A program made the translations under genes and the position numbers. Positions 1 through 11,720 of a stretch of 64,000 bases of DNA are shown here, piece after piece. This stretch comes from Gnetum montanum (Eukaryota; Streptophyta; Gnetopsida; Gnetales; Gnetaceae). Each line of letters begins with the position of its first letter. Position 1 is the stretch's first letter. The notes below the pieces were generated by a model, which did not search any database, was not told where the DNA came from, and saw nothing but the letters and a program-made list of their open reading frames with translations. Location of the stretch: assembly GCA_015680685.1 (NCBI GenBank), contig MNCI01013688.1:14625-78624 (forward strand). Direction: 5' to 3'.

Positions 1-446
1 TGAGCCATATCCTTTAAATTTGATACAAATAACCTACAAGCTTGATCTTAATGTTGAATATTTGCATGAGCTAAAGCTAACTCAAACATGTGAATATATT
101 CTTCAGCTAAATAAGCTTTTCTATGAATGAAAGGCTTAGGCAAATATTTGTAAACTACCTTAGGAATATCATTGTAATTTTGAAATCCTAATGGTGTAAC
201 TCTTTGCCAAGGATTTGCTATCCTATTCCTTTGGATAGTTGAACTCTTAGACTTTCTAGATCTTCTCTTATAAATTGATAAACCGGATATAATGGGTGAT
301 CTTTTTGATCTTGTAGTTTTCACTCCACTACTTATTCCCAATTCAAAAACTTTCTTTTGTTCTTCTTCTGATGAAGAATTAGTCTTAAAATCACGAATAT
401 CTTTTGAAACTTTTAAATTTTCTAAGGTATTAATCTTCTTGGTCAT
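1..446 (-). pseudogene. Ty3/gypsy capsid (gag) N-terminal fragment, element E6
   Basis: The reading frame is open from ATG at 446 to a stop at 48 (132 codons). After that stop, coding-like sequence continues to the window edge. The N-terminal half is basic and serine-rich. The last part shows a capsid-like helical pattern (EYIHMFELALAHANIQH, then a stop, then ACRLFVSNLKDMA). This fits the gag pattern in which an MFE...LA..NI helix is followed by a CRLF..SL segment. The frame begins about 80 nt downstream of the primer-binding site at 526-544, as expected for gag. The gypsy assignment is inferred from the motif pattern and the primer-site context. The rest of the element lies left of the window. 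Confidence 0.55.
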
Positions 447-525
447 GAACTAAAAATAGTATAGTAACAAAGAATTGTTGATGTGCTAAAATTATAAGGC
501 TTATGAACTTAGAGGCTAAATTTTT

Positions 526-544
526 GGCTCTCCTTCTAACGCCA
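526..544 (-). other. tRNA primer-binding site (PBS), element E6
   Basis: On the minus strand this reads TGGCGTTAGAAGGAGAGCC. It matches the primer sites of E1, E2 and E3 in this window apart from transitions. It lies 7 nt inside the LTR end, as usual. The primer tRNA was not identified. Confidence 0.65.
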
Positions 545-551
545 AAAGAAC

Positions 552-2080
552 TGTTGACGACCGTTTGGGATGCAACCGCCAACGAGTGTCCTCGAACAGG
601 ATTTAGGTGCTTGCTGGTCTCCAGCAACACCAAGGCCCAGATACCTCCAAATAAACTCAGTAGTTAATGTGAATATGTTTGTGTGTTGTTGTGTTGTGCT
701 GTTATGAAAAATGAAATGATTGGGTTGTGTGTAAAACTATAAATGACTTATCTTAAAGAGATTCAGCCAACTTTGCAAAGTACTATGAGTCATTGATAGT
801 TCTTATTTTTTTCAATTGCCTAGTCTATGCAGTCCTTATAATACCTACTTGTAACAAATAAATTTTTGCAAAAAAATTTGAGCACAACTCTATGAATCTA
901 CTTCTAATTTTTCCCAGAGAAAGAGATAGTTCCACAAGAAAACTAGAAATAGAGCGAGATTCAATGGAAATAGAAAGAAGAGAAAAAGAAAGTAGATTTG
1001 TGTAAAGATCTCAAATGTTTAAATAAGGTAGAATGATACGAGTAAACACTTTGTAATAAAGCTATCCCAAATTCAATAACTATGAAGTGTTCAAACTTCC
1101 AAGGCTCAAATAAGCAATTTCTTTAAGACAATCCTACTATGCTACCCAAAAAATTGTTGCGTAAACTATCATGTACCAGACACTATTTTGGCTAGATAAT
1201 GGATGTTAAAAATTGCATTTAACAGAACCTTCAAAAGACTTGAAAATTTATGATTGAAATACCACGAAGATTCACTTTAAAGATAAAAGAAGCTATTCTG
1301 GTCCTATCAAAATACCAAAGATTTTCTAAACCCTCTTGACTATTGAATCGTTCAACAACTTGACTACATGTAGAGGCTCTCTTACAACAATCTCAATAGC
1401 AGTTCTCATACATTGCACAATAATAAAATTCACTACTAAAATGCTCTTAAGGATTTTAAACACAATCTCTTCTATGGCAAAATTTTAATAGAAATTTTCT
1501 ATCATGCAACAAAAACAATAAGAGCAATCTAAAAATCCCAAAATTACTTGCCAAGCATGATACTATCTAAACCACTAGCTAAACAATTTAAACAAAATAA
1601 AAAAAGCATAAATCATAGGACTATGACAAAGAGGCTAAAATGTTGTCTTTAACAAGTCATCTTACAAGCAATCTTTCACAATGTCTTCTTTTACAATGCT
1701 CTTCCCTCCCCTCTTTTACCACCAAGGCCCTTGAAGCCTTTTTATAGGGTCTCATAGGTAGTTAGATATTATGAAATATCTTGGGTAACTTCTTTCCCAA
1801 GTAAGGAAGTTATAACTTGCCCAACAAGTTAGGAAGTTCTAACTTATACATGAAGTTAGGAGAAACTCATGCTAACATTGGCATGTGTCTTTATAAAATT
1901 TACAAATATTTCTTTCATAAGAAGTTACAACCTATATAATAATTTTAGGAAATAAATCCAAGATCTCCATACACTAAGTGCTCCATACAATTGTCATTTT
2001 ATTTTATTTTTTCATGTGAGAAAATATGCTAAAAAAAATTTTAGCCACCAAACCATATGAAATTGGAATTTTATCTTGTT
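552..2080 (-). repeat. 5' LTR of gypsy element E6 (right boundary uncertain)
   Basis: On the minus strand the LTR ends ...GTCAACA just before the primer-binding site. It contains a TATA box at 1746-1739. The other LTR is outside the window, so the right boundary (about 2000-2110) is inferred only from the start of unrelated sequence. No coding potential is seen in 660-2000, which is AT-rich. Confidence 0.45.
1739..1746 (-). promoter_or_regulatory. TATA box of E6 LTR
   Basis: The minus strand reads CCTATAAAAAGGC, a canonical plant TATA box. It sits upstream of a CT-rich presumptive leader inside the LTR. Confidence 0.5.
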
Positions 2081-2202
2081 ACTTCAATTTCGCGCGTTCA
2101 GGTTTTGTACTTGCTTTCAGCGATGATGATTTTCTTCAAAATAAGCCATAACCGATTTCCTGGCCACATCCACGATCCTCCATAACTACCATAAAAGAAA
2201 TA

Positions 2203-2990
2203 TCATTCTGTTGAATCAGTTGTGCACCTATCTTGCTGTGTCTTCATGTCTCTGTAGCTGCACTTGATGGATTGGTAATGACGATGACGAACGCGTTGGC
2301 GTCGGGTGCCGCTATGTTTCGTAATGTTGCCGTGTGTTCCATAAAAAACTGTGGTTGTTGTAACCCTTGCTGCTGCACTGCATCTATGGTTTTTGAAAGC
2401 ATCTATCATCTCTTGCAACGCTTGTTTGTCAGAAGACTACCATTCAAATTGGTAGAGACTGCACACTTTCTCCTTCCATCCGGGCACTTTATTGATGGTA
2501 CAATTTTCCACATTAAGTGGAGGCACGACATTGCTCCATCCTCCAAACTCGGCAGTTTTCGCAAATGACTATAGAAGTCAAGGCTTAGAGAGTAGAGCTT
2601 GGGAAACATGCCACCTCTGCCGTACTCCTTCGACAAAACAACCTCCTTAGGAAAATTTAAGTACAGATGAGTGAGCTCTGGAAGTTTGGAAATCTCAGTT
2701 GTGATATCAAAAATGTGGTCCAGAGCCAAACTTCTGAGTCTCTAAAAACCCAGTAGCACTATGGAGCCAGGTAACCCAATGTGGTGTAATGCTAGATTCT
2801 GGAGCCTCTCTAAACACTACAGCCACTCCTCCAGCAATGTCAGTATACCTCCTCTACTAGATAAAATCAGTGTATGCAAGCATGGTGGTGGAGTTTTCCC
2901 CATTTAGAATTTGCTGATTTCATGAAGAAATGCCTGCAATTGTGGGAAATGTGATGATAAGGTATTCCATGTGCATGCCCATATCGGTGG
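2203..2990 (-). pseudogene. NLR disease-resistance gene fragment, leucine-rich-repeat region
   Basis: The minus-strand translation shows successive LRR units: LERLQNLALHHIGLPGSI, RLRSLALDHIF, ISKLPELTHLYLNFP and MFPKLYSLSLDFYSHLRKLP. These are followed by SLEDGAMSCLHL and a cysteine-containing tail (IKCPDG), as at the C-terminal end of plant CC-NBS-LRR proteins. Upstream in the same strand, PPCLHTLILSS continues the repeat pattern. Stops fall between repeats, and a frameshift near 2406 moves the tail into the frame that ends at 2203. No NB-ARC motif (P-loop, GLPL, MHD) was found nearby. I infer a detached, non-functional piece of an NLR, which would have acted as a cytoplasmic immune receptor. 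Confidence 0.6.
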
Positions 2991-3114
2991 AGGCCATACT
3001 GATGTTGCATCCTCCTCTTGGCTTTTGTTGATCTTGCTGAGAGAGTTTTGGTTTGGTGGAGTATTTTCAAAGATCTCAAGAGGCACTGCAGATTTTTATT
3101 TTTATTCTCTTATT

Positions 3115-3370
3115 TTTTTGCAAGGCAAGAATGGTCGTCGAGAATTGGAATTCCAAACTCTAGATCAGAGCCAAATGTAAAACTGTCCAAGACACAGTAC
3201 CCCTGAAATCTAGAAGCTTGTTCTTGTTCTGCGTTAATCCCTTTGAACACATCCTTTTTCTCTAATATGGACAAAGGATGAGCCATGAATTCTAGAAAAT
3301 TTACTATCTCGGCAATGCTCTGATAAAACCTCGTTGATCTAGCTGATCCAAAGTTGATGGAAACGTTTCT
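3115..3370 (-). other. Coding-like segment of unknown identity
   Basis: About 84 codons are open on the minus strand, ending at a stop near 3115, with a mixed, protein-like composition (for example FYQSIAEIVNFLEFMAHPLS and FGSDLEFGIPILDDHSC). It lies between the LRR fragment and the copia gag remnant on the same strand. I do not recognise the family. It could be an exon of the NLR pseudogene, part of the copia element, or chance. Confidence 0.25.
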
Positions 3371-3459
3371 TTGCTGTATACCAACCCATTCATTTTATTT
3401 ATTACTTTCTTTCATTCCATCTTTTCATCCAAATTTCCTTTGCGTACATTAGGAAATGT

Positions 3460-4075
3460 CGTTCCTTTTTTAGCTGATGGAAACAAATGATAGGAATCAA
3501 TACCTTCTCGACCTACACGTCTTGCCATTTGAAATAGTTATATTGAAATATTTTGGAGATCTCAATCGTCCCATATCTCTGTTCTATAAAATGGCCAAAA
3601 TGTGCCAACACTTTCCTCAAGAGTTTCTCCACAAGATTCATGTCCATTTTGAACTCATGAAATCAGCTAATGTATTGATCAATATTCTTTGAATCTAACA
3701 TGTGCAAAGATTCAGAATCTTTCCTTAATACTTGTAGCTTAAGAACCTGAAGTTTTGATAATCCCTTGTATGCAATCTTCATCGGATCCCATGCAACTTT
3801 GCTAGTTTGATGCATGATAAGTTTGGAAAAGATTGTCACATCTAACTAGATTGAATGATGAATAATTCTTTTTCATCTTTCTTATGAAGCTCCTTGAATT
3901 CATTCTTTTGTTCTTTATTTAAGACTTGTAATGTTGCTTGATCAACATCTTTGAATCCATTTTTAACAAAATCCCACAAATCTTGTGAGATCAAGAAAAT
4001 TTGCATCTTGATTATCCAATACTCATAATCTTTTCATTAAAGATAGAAACTTGAAGAGACATGGATCTATGATTC
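3460..4075 (-). pseudogene. Ty1/copia gag (UBN2-like) remnant
   Basis: The minus strand, read in order, gives KDYEYWIIKMQIFLISQDLW, FKELHKKDEKELFIIQS, KVAWDPMKIAYKG, LHMLDSKNIDQYIS and LLRKVLAHFGHF. This order matches plant copia gag polyproteins (YxxWxxxMxxxLxSQDLW, then a VAWDxLxxxY-like segment, then NIDxYIxxF). Several stops and frameshifts are present. A primer-site-like sequence lies 50-60 nt upstream (4122-4131), consistent with the start of a copia body. No protease, integrase or RT follows, because the sequence runs into the NLR fragment. Confidence 0.65.
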
Positions 4076-4121
4076 TAGGCCATTCTAGAGAGATCTGTTG
4101 TCAAGAATCTAAACTAACATA

Positions 4122-4131
4122 CTCTGATACC
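4122..4131 (-). other. Possible tRNA-iMet primer-binding site of the copia remnant
   Basis: The minus strand reads GGTATCAGAG, the core of the initiator-Met primer site (TGGTATCAGAGC) used by many plant copia elements. It is correctly placed upstream of the gag remnant. It is short, so chance is possible. Confidence 0.4.
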
Positions 4132-5224
4132 TAATTAAAAACCTAAAGGGCCCTAGATCTATGATCTAAGATAAAAGGAAATAAAGAACTTAGTTAGAAT
4201 AAACATACTCTTATGATATTTTCTTCAATTCTCTTACTAATGAAAATATGCTACTACAATTATATAGGCTTTGATCTTCTAAGAATAGATTTGGAGAGAT
4301 AAGCATGAATCTAGAAAACCATGGGAATGATCCTTGTCATCTCATTTAAGGATCTTCTTAATAAGGGATTATCTAATTATGGGATTAGATAGGAATTATA
4401 TGAATAGGATCTCATCTTATTTAATATAAATTTATGGATGAGATCTATCTAATTCTTTTGTGAAACATCTAATCATCATATTCTACATTATCATCAAGGA
4501 ATATTATTTATTGCAAAATGGATTTTAAGAGATTTGCAAGATGTTGAAAATTGGAAATTCCTTATTAAATACCAAATTAAATTTGGTTGTCCACTTAATT
4601 TAAAATTTTGATTTAATACTAAATATAAAAACTGGATTGTTACTTTTGCCAAAATTAAACTTGGAATATCAGTTGTGCTTCAACGCATTTGGACAGTTTG
4701 GTAATAGATTAATTCTTATTTGTAATAACATCCTCCACAATATTCATAGCACTTCATTAAATAGATATATATTTGGTGGGCTCTTTGTTGTGGTAATACT
4801 AGTGTCTTAGGTGTATATTGTTCTCATTTGAAAAGGATTAAATTTCATCATAAAGGAATTCTTCATTTTGCAAATATTTTCTTTGATACAACCCATCCTA
4901 TGCCATTAGAATAAGAAGAATTCTAAGTTGAATTTTATTTAAATAACATAAATAAGGTCTCTTTTCAACCTCTTCATGATAGGTATTTGATAGTTTTCTT
5001 AGGAACTTCTCACAAATTTTATCTTATTTATGGGATAATTGGGTTTTGCTTAATAATATTAAAATTATTTATTTTTTCATTATAAGTGGTTTACTATTGA
5101 GAAAGATCCTTTTGATATCTTTAATTATAGATTAAACACTTACAATATTGAAAATTATTAGCTATAAAGATTTGAGAACATGCAAAAACTTGGGGTTCAA
5201 TTGAAAATGTAATTTTTTGCTTGG
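4132..5224. other. AT-rich non-genic stretch with decayed retroelement traces
   Basis: The first several hundred bases may be the LTR of the copia remnant, but no second LTR is visible to delimit it. Around 4920-5200 the plus strand has coding-like pieces (VSFQPLHDRYLIVFLGTSHK, WFTIEKDPFDIFNYRLNTYN). These faintly recall the gag-like DUF4283 region of plant LINEs, but the match is too weak to assert. The stretch ends at the CTTGG preceding E5. Confidence 0.25.
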
Positions 5225-6095
5225 TGATAAAATCATTTTTTAATCAAATGCAATATCATATCAACAATATCATAGATCATGCTATGTCATTGCTGATACA
5301 ATGTCTTAGGAGTTGTGTAGCCCTATAAATACAAACACTTGGGCTCACAAGCAATATAATTTTATTCAACCCTTACCCAAACTCTTGTAATTTTATTTCA
5401 TAGTCTTAGTGATAGAGTGAATTCCTACAATGTGGTGTTAAGTAGTTGAATGGAGTCTTTGTTTGAGTGAATTGTACTTGGACATGGTTCATGATCAACA
5501 AGAAAGATTAAGACTATCTTGCATCATTGTAGCATTTCATTAGTTCTTTTGTTCTATTGTTTACTTAGCATAATTTTCTTATTTTCTTAACTTAATCATT
5601 TACATTCCAAGGTACTTTACTTTTTATGCTCATTAGTTAAGTGGAATGGGTATGACTAGTTTCAAGCATTTAAGTGTAATTGTTTGATAACCCAATAGTG
5701 ATTTCATTTGATTCTCTCAATAAAGATTCCACTTGGTAATTCAAGTGACAATTACATAAGCCTAAGACATGACTAGTAAACTAGGACTAGATACTCATCG
5801 CTCTAAGATAAAATAGATTTCTATTTCTATATTACTTAAACTTAGGCATTAATTCTATTTTTAATCATGTTTACCATTTGGAGTCAATTGAATCTTATAA
5901 CATCACTTATCATATGCCTCATTGTGAGTTAAACCATATATTTAGACTTCACTAACTCAAACTGAGAAGACAATGATCATGAATTGAATATCAACTCCTA
6001 GCATAATTACATTGTTCATACACAATTATGATCTGGTCATGCATGAATACTTGTGACTTGTATGGTAGAGTGTTGGGATACATCATCACTCATCA
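5225..6095 (+). repeat. E5 5' LTR
   Basis: It starts TGATAAAATC and ends near ...CACTCATCA, just before the primer site. The first 680 bp align with 42332-43011, sharing for example GATACAATGTCT, AGCCCTATAAATA and GTGGTGTTAAG. AGCCCTATAAATA holds a plausible TATA box near 5321. Confidence 0.75.
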
Positions 6096-6096
6096 T

Positions 6097-6114
6097 TAGC
6101 ACCATTGTTAGGGA
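6097..6114 (+). other. E5 primer-binding site, deaminated
   Basis: The sequence TAGCACCATTGTTAGGGA differs from the common plant gypsy primer site TGGCGCCGTTGCCGGGGA at six positions. All six are C-to-T or G-to-A transitions. Its location 1-2 nt after the LTR end supports the call. Confidence 0.6.
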
Positions 6115-6241
6115 TGCATCAATGTGTGCCAGTAGTTGATCTTATATAGTTCATTATATCAAAAATTACAAAGTTCATTTTTCACATCTTTCATCAAACT
6201 TAATAATACATACACACACACTTAAACATCAAATAGATAGC

Positions 6242-7437
6242 ATGGCTTTCATATTTCAAGAAAAACCCTCACCTAGAAAAGAAGTTCAAAGACATTATGA
6301 CAAAAAACATGATGAAGAGGATTGGAGTGCACTGATGTAGACAAGAATTACATATGTTCATACTGATCCATACTATCCTAATTTCACATTCATTCTTTAC
6401 TGGGAAGAACAACTCAAGTGGAGAGACTTGTAGGACAACATAGTTCTATCATCAAAATGTTCAATATAATTAATGTTTCAAGCAACCCTCATGAAGGCCA
6501 ACCCAAATCATGAACAAGAAAGCTATTAAGTCACAAAGGACATGACAAGTCCCTACCAACCAATAGAGGCTTAAGTAAGAAGGAATGTCATCATGGAGAT
6601 ACAACATGAATGTGACAAGGGAAAGAAAATATCTCAAATAATTATCCTAGAAGAAATAAAAGATGCTTCATTCCAAGCTAAAAAGTTTTATTAAAATCAT
6701 GGATCTCACTCTTAGATACCAGTAATACATATTGAATATCTTAAAAATGAAAAGTTAAAGTTAACTATTGTAAATGACCTTGGAAGAAATACCAAAGACT
6801 TCACACATAGACAAAGCTCAAGGCTAAGAGCTTCCATAGAACCAAGAGAGAATGAATCATGAAGTCATAGGAGGAGAACCAGCTAGCACCATTCTCCAAC
6901 TTCTTCCTCTTCCTCCTTACATTTATCTATGGAATTTGATAGGAGGGAACATAGATTAAGAGATCATGACAAAGAAGGATGAAGAGATTGTGAGAGAGAT
7001 GAATACAGAAGAAGGTATCTTGAGAACAAAGAAGAAGACTATGAATGACAAAGAGATAGAAACAAGCATGATGATAGAGAACGCTATGAGAATCAAAGAG
7101 GTCACCACTACAATGGAGCTTATGAACTTGACAACTATGAAGAACCCTTACTAGCCACTAATAGTATGATATATATAAGAGAAGTTGTATATATCCCTAC
7201 TAGACATGTCAATGATAGTTGCATCAAGTGACTTCATGTGAAAAAACATTTCTAAATTTGAAGATGGATATAATGTAGATCGACAACATCACCTTCAAGC
7301 ATTCCATAATGCTTATGCTCTTCAAATCATTGAAAGTAAATAGTAGAAATTAAAGTTGTTTCCTAGAACACTCATCAAAGAGGTAGAGAGATAATGCAGA
7401 TCTTTAGAACTAGAATCGATTTGAAGATGGAGTACCA
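6242..7437 (+). pseudogene. E5 gag, first part
   Basis: ATG at 6242 opens a frame (MAFIFQEKPSPRKEVQRHYD) that soon meets stops. The rest is recognisable only as a decayed, charged coding region. An arginine/glutamate/aspartate-rich stretch near 6960-7140 is low complexity. Close to the right end, FSKFEDGYNVDRQHHLQAFH leads into the E1 insertion. When E1 and one copy of TACCA are removed, the frame runs on as WSTMIELFND into the second part at 16290. Gag would form the particle core. Confidence 0.55.
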
Positions 7438-8811
7438 TGTAACGACCAAAAATGTCAGTGGCTAGAATCACCGAGGGATCAATAGATGCACAATCTTAAC
7501 CCTACCTCCACATGAGGGCCTTGCTAGAAAATGGAGGCAAAGCATCCTAAATGATCTTATTTATTGAATAGGAACTTTACCAGTTGCAACCAAGGTAGGG
7601 GGTGCAACATGACACTAAGTGTAGAGTGTAGTACAACATGACGACGTGTGAAAAAATGTGAAAAGATGTAAGAAAAATGCAATAAAATGCTATAAATAGA
7701 ACACACCCCAAATGAGAGCTTAGTTAATTCCAAAATGATCTCAAATGGTACACAATGTACAACAAGCCCAGTGGGAGCATAGTCACAGTCTCGGTGGTGT
7801 CAGGCTGTGAAGTCTGGTGCTCACCGTGATGAACTATGCCTGTCGAGTTAGCCACCATGGTATACCATGCAGTTTTCTGCATGGTTGCAATGGGGTTGCA
7901 GTGTACCGTGTGGTGTAACTATGCCTCTCTACCATTGTGATGTCCTCTAGGTCTTATTCACCGACAAAGCTAGGTGCCAAGATGCCAAGATGCCAAATGC
8001 CAAATGAAAATGCCAACTACCAACCCAGTGAAAAATGGAAGCCCCCAACCCCTTAAAACATTGGGGCACAAGGGTATCTATAGGGCTAGGATTAGCCCAA
8101 AATGTGGATCAGGTGCCACATGGTACTATAGTAGGTGGGACCATAAGAAAAATTCAAAAAAATTTCTAGGACTGGAGGTGACCAAAAAAAAGTTCAAAAT
8201 TTTCTAACTCTAGCCACTATGCTTGTCTCGTGTTACATGCGAGACACAAGATGCTCCTTGAGGACAAGGTGTGGCATGGACACTTAGAAGAATCTAATGA
8301 AGATTGTAATCCTTGTTCTTACTACACTGGCTATGCTCTGGAGCATAGTAGGAAGCGTAGCTTCAAGATTTAGAAAATTTGCCAAACGCGTCTTCCATGT
8401 TGAGGTAGCTTGATAGCTTCTGGCTTGACACTTAGGCAAAACTTGCCACTAAAACATGTGCTACATTGGCTATGCTCTAGAGCGTAGTAGGTAGAGCGAG
8501 AATGTAGCAAAACACTTAGAAAAATTTTCATGCAACTGCTATTAACACTTAAAAAATTTTGCAAAATAGGCCTTGATGCATGCTACACTAGAGAGCATAG
8601 CACAAACAATTAGAAAAATTTGTCCAATTTTGACACTCAGAAAAATTTGTAGGAAGTGACATCATTTTGACACTTAGAAAAATTTTGCAAATCTAGCAAT
8701 TGGAGCTAACTACACTCAACACTTAGAAAAATTTGGGCAAAGTGCCACCATTTTGACACTTAGCCATATTTGTAGTCAAGATGTCGAGAACTAAAATTTT
8801 GTGGTGTTTCA
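7438..8811 (-). repeat. E1 3' LTR
   Basis: On the minus strand it starts TGAAACACCACAAAATTTTA at 8811 and ends ...GGTCGTTACA at 7438. It contains about seven copies of CACTTAGAAAAATTT-like sequence (8500-8770, plus-strand reading), a near-palindrome CTATGCTCTGGAGCATAG (about 8333), and one copy of the unit that is expanded to five in E3. A decayed TATA box (TATAGATA) lies at 8082-8075. Confidence 0.85.
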
Positions 8812-8826
8812 ATGACCCCTCTTTAT
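8812..8826 (-). other. E1 polypurine tract
   Basis: The minus strand reads AATAAAGAGGGGTCAT directly before the 3' LTR. It is the plus-strand DNA priming site and matches E2 and E3 apart from transitions. Confidence 0.75.
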
Positions 8827-10639
8827 TGACATCTAAAGGAATGGTCCAAGACACATCAACAAGGAATTGTAAAACACCATAGTAGATGTGGCACCAACAT
8901 CACTCGCCGATACTTGATCAGGTGTCATTTCACCATGCTTAAGATTGCTATGGATAAGGGTATGCTGGGGCAAAGTGTGTAGGCAATGTGCTAGGAAGAT
9001 GAAATGTAAGTAGAGGAAATAAAATGCAAATAGTGTATCCTAATGGAAGATGCAAATTCAGCATGGTTAATGATGAACATGGCATGAAGTGACTTACTCC
9101 TAAAATATTAGCCTCTCGATAGAGTGCTTATGAGAGAATCAAAGTCAATCCAAGGCTAGGTCGATTATGAAACTGTAGCACTTGTAAATTACTTGGGGAT
9201 GTGCTTCTCCCCTTTCTTTCTCTCTTTCTCTCTCTCTCTTTTACTTTTTTCTTTTTTCTTTTTTCTTTCTTTTTTGCTTTTCTTTGCTGAGAGGAAAACC
9301 TCCATTGGGTTTGGCTTACTACTGAATGTTAGCTACAAGGTGTGGGCCATCAAGTGGACTACATACCACAAGATGGACTTTGATGCAACCACATCACGTC
9401 TATAAGATAACTGTTTCCTCCCAAGGATGAGGTGCATTACATCTACTTGGGCCTTGACTAGCCAACAAAGGCTCCCCATGGGATGAGTTGCATTACATCT
9501 ACCATGGGTTCTACAATTGACATGAGGAGAATGCCATATACATCACAAAGCGTATGCATCAGAGGGATGTGCAATCATGAGTATGCAGGGGATGAGAGGA
9601 TATTGGAATGGATTGGATGTGCATAGGCTATAATAGGATGAGAGGGATGTACACTCTTAAGTGGCTTAACTATTCCAATCATGCACATTGGAGCAATGTA
9701 GCAACTTGCTGCTATGATGAGATGCATCTCTACACAACCACCTCCAAGGCTTTGTCTTGCAAACACAACTATGAGAAGATAAGAAAACCACATAATATGA
9801 AATGAAAATGCAAATGCTAGATGTGAAGATGTTGCAGGTGCTAGATATGAAGATGCTACAAATGTATCAAATGTTGTGCTAATTGCAAGTGCTCAGGAAG
9901 CTAGTGAAAGTGCTATGGCAATGATGCTACAAGTGCTCCAAAGGCTGCACCAATGGAAAGTGCTCCAAAAGATTAGTAAAATGGTGGGAGGAAATGATGT
10001 TGTGAGTGTGTGAACCCAATTTAAGGTCCTGGAAAATCATGGAGTGTTAGTTTATAGTCCTAGCAGACTACTGTGTGCCAATTTTATGTTGTAGCGGATG
10101 GGCTATTGTGCAACTTTAATGTCATGACCCAAGGATGATCTATGCTAATTTATATTCATAGTAGACTATCTATGCCATTTTTTTGCATCATGGTGAACAA
10201 GTGCTTACCTTGCTTATGTGAGGTGAAATGCTGCATTCATAATCATGCTATGTATCTACAAGATCTTGCAAAAATCAACTAGAGAAACAACATCAAGTAG
10301 CATCTATCATAAATAGAGTTAAAATGCATGAATGAAAGGAAAGCAATGCAAAAAGTTATAGTTTTAGGCCATTCCAAGCCATGGACTAGTTTAAGGTCTT
10401 TTCAGGCCATGTGTTTTTGTAGTTTTATGCTTTTTTTTATTTTTATGTATTTTTTAATGTTTTTCAAATGCAATGCATAAGCTAAGTGGATGGATGCATA
10501 AAAAAAGTAGAAATGCATAAACAAAGTGTAGTATGTAAACTAGGCAAGTAGGTGAAATGTAAATGCATGAATAAATGCAACATAAGCAAAAGCCAAAAAT
10601 GCATGACCTATGAAGGTAAGGGGTAAGTAGGCGCTTAGC
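8827..10639 (-). other. E1 3' non-coding region with hairpin/TTAAACTAG cluster
   Basis: No gene is seen here. A pyrimidine-rich stretch (about 9208-9290, plus strand) corresponds to the purine-rich stretches in E3 (55340-55440) and E2 (34385-34460). Between about 10025 and 10410, diverged copies of the hairpin plus TTAAACTAG motif occur in minus orientation, for example CTAGTTTAAGGTC near 10383. Downstream of protease, this region is collinear with 53800-55800 of E3. Confidence 0.6.
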
Positions 10640-11720
10640 ATGTTTTTGGCCAAGGAAAAGTCTTGGTCACATAGTTACTTCCTAACTAGGTGTGGATTAG
10701 GGGACGTGAAAGGCTTAGGATCCTCTAAGAGGCTGTTGGCTTCAACCACTCATTTAGGTGTGTTAGCCTTAGGTGTTGCATTGGTTGCTACAAGTGTACC
10801 ACCAAGAAACTCCACCTCTAACACTTGCTCCATGTCTATGTTCTAGACAACTAGAGAGGATGTGTTATCACTATGGATGATAACTTGACTACCTTTGTAT
10901 GGAAGGTGGACTTCTTGGTAGATGGGAGAGGAGATGGCCTCTAGTTAAGCTAGCCAAGGCCTACCTAGGATCAGGTTGAAGCCTAGCATCTCCTTTATGA
11001 TAGTGAAATCTATGCTGGTGGGTAATTACTCTCCTACCACGAAGGCTAAGTTGATTATACCCTTGATAGCGATGTGTGATCCATTGAAGGATTTTAGACA
11101 CATTATTTTGATTTGCCTGATTTCATTTTTCAGGCTTAGCTTGTTAATGATAGAGTACAAAACTACGTTTGTTGTTGCACCATCATCGACATGTACTTTG
11201 TGGATGGTGCCCTACCAAACACCTATGCTAATGGATATTGGAGCTATAGTGACCTCCCCTCTGTTGGCACATTTGGCCATTCCATTGAGCAGTTAAAATA
11301 TTTTATTCAAAATATTGGAGGAATCTATGGTTATGGGTAAATTACAGCTTTAGTTTTGAAGGTTCATGAGTGTTTGTTTTTAGAAGATTGATTCACTGGT
11401 AAACAAAAATGATGATGTTAAAGCCTTCTGAATAAAAGATAAAGGTGTCAAATTATCTTGTTGATAAAATCAGAAAATGGTACTATGGCAAGAAAGGAAG
11501 TACGTTTTTCATCTAAAAGAACGAAGTTGTCGATGGATTAAATTTGGTTGTATCAACATTGGAAAAGAAATAAGAANCAGGGTTGACCTTGACTACATTG
11601 TTGTGAAACACTAGGGATGTTGAACTTGATTCTTATGGCATAGGGAATAACATCGCTACATGGATGGCATTCTCATCTACATGGATGTCCTCTGTAATAG
11701 GAATGGAGGCCAACATCTGG
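10640..11720 (-). pseudogene. E1 aspartic protease region
   Basis: The minus-strand translation around 11000 contains LGFNLILGRPWLA, the conserved C-terminal protease strand (LG+PWL) of plant gypsy elements, followed by VHLPYKGSQVIIH. The same phrases occur in E3 (53460-53600) and E2 (23870-23990). The active-site region upstream is decayed. Relative to E3, about 280 bp of extra sequence (11297-11577) interrupts the frame and ends at a single N. The protease would have cut the polyprotein. Confidence 0.6.
11297..11577. other. Extra segment in E1, absent from E3, bounded by an N
   Basis: E1 and E3 are collinear on both sides, but this AT-rich piece has no counterpart in E3. The single N at 11577 sits exactly at its right edge. 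It could be a small insertion or a contig-joining error. No coding signal is seen. Confidence 0.45.

Noticed and set aside
6966-7154. Charged 62-codon plus-strand frame as a separate gene
   Set aside because: It is a low-complexity stretch of the decayed E5 gag region with no independent start or motif support.
9193-9405. Phe/Leu-rich frame resembling a membrane protein
   Set aside because: It comes from a CT-rich tract that is the complement of the conserved purine-rich stretch near the E1 3' end.
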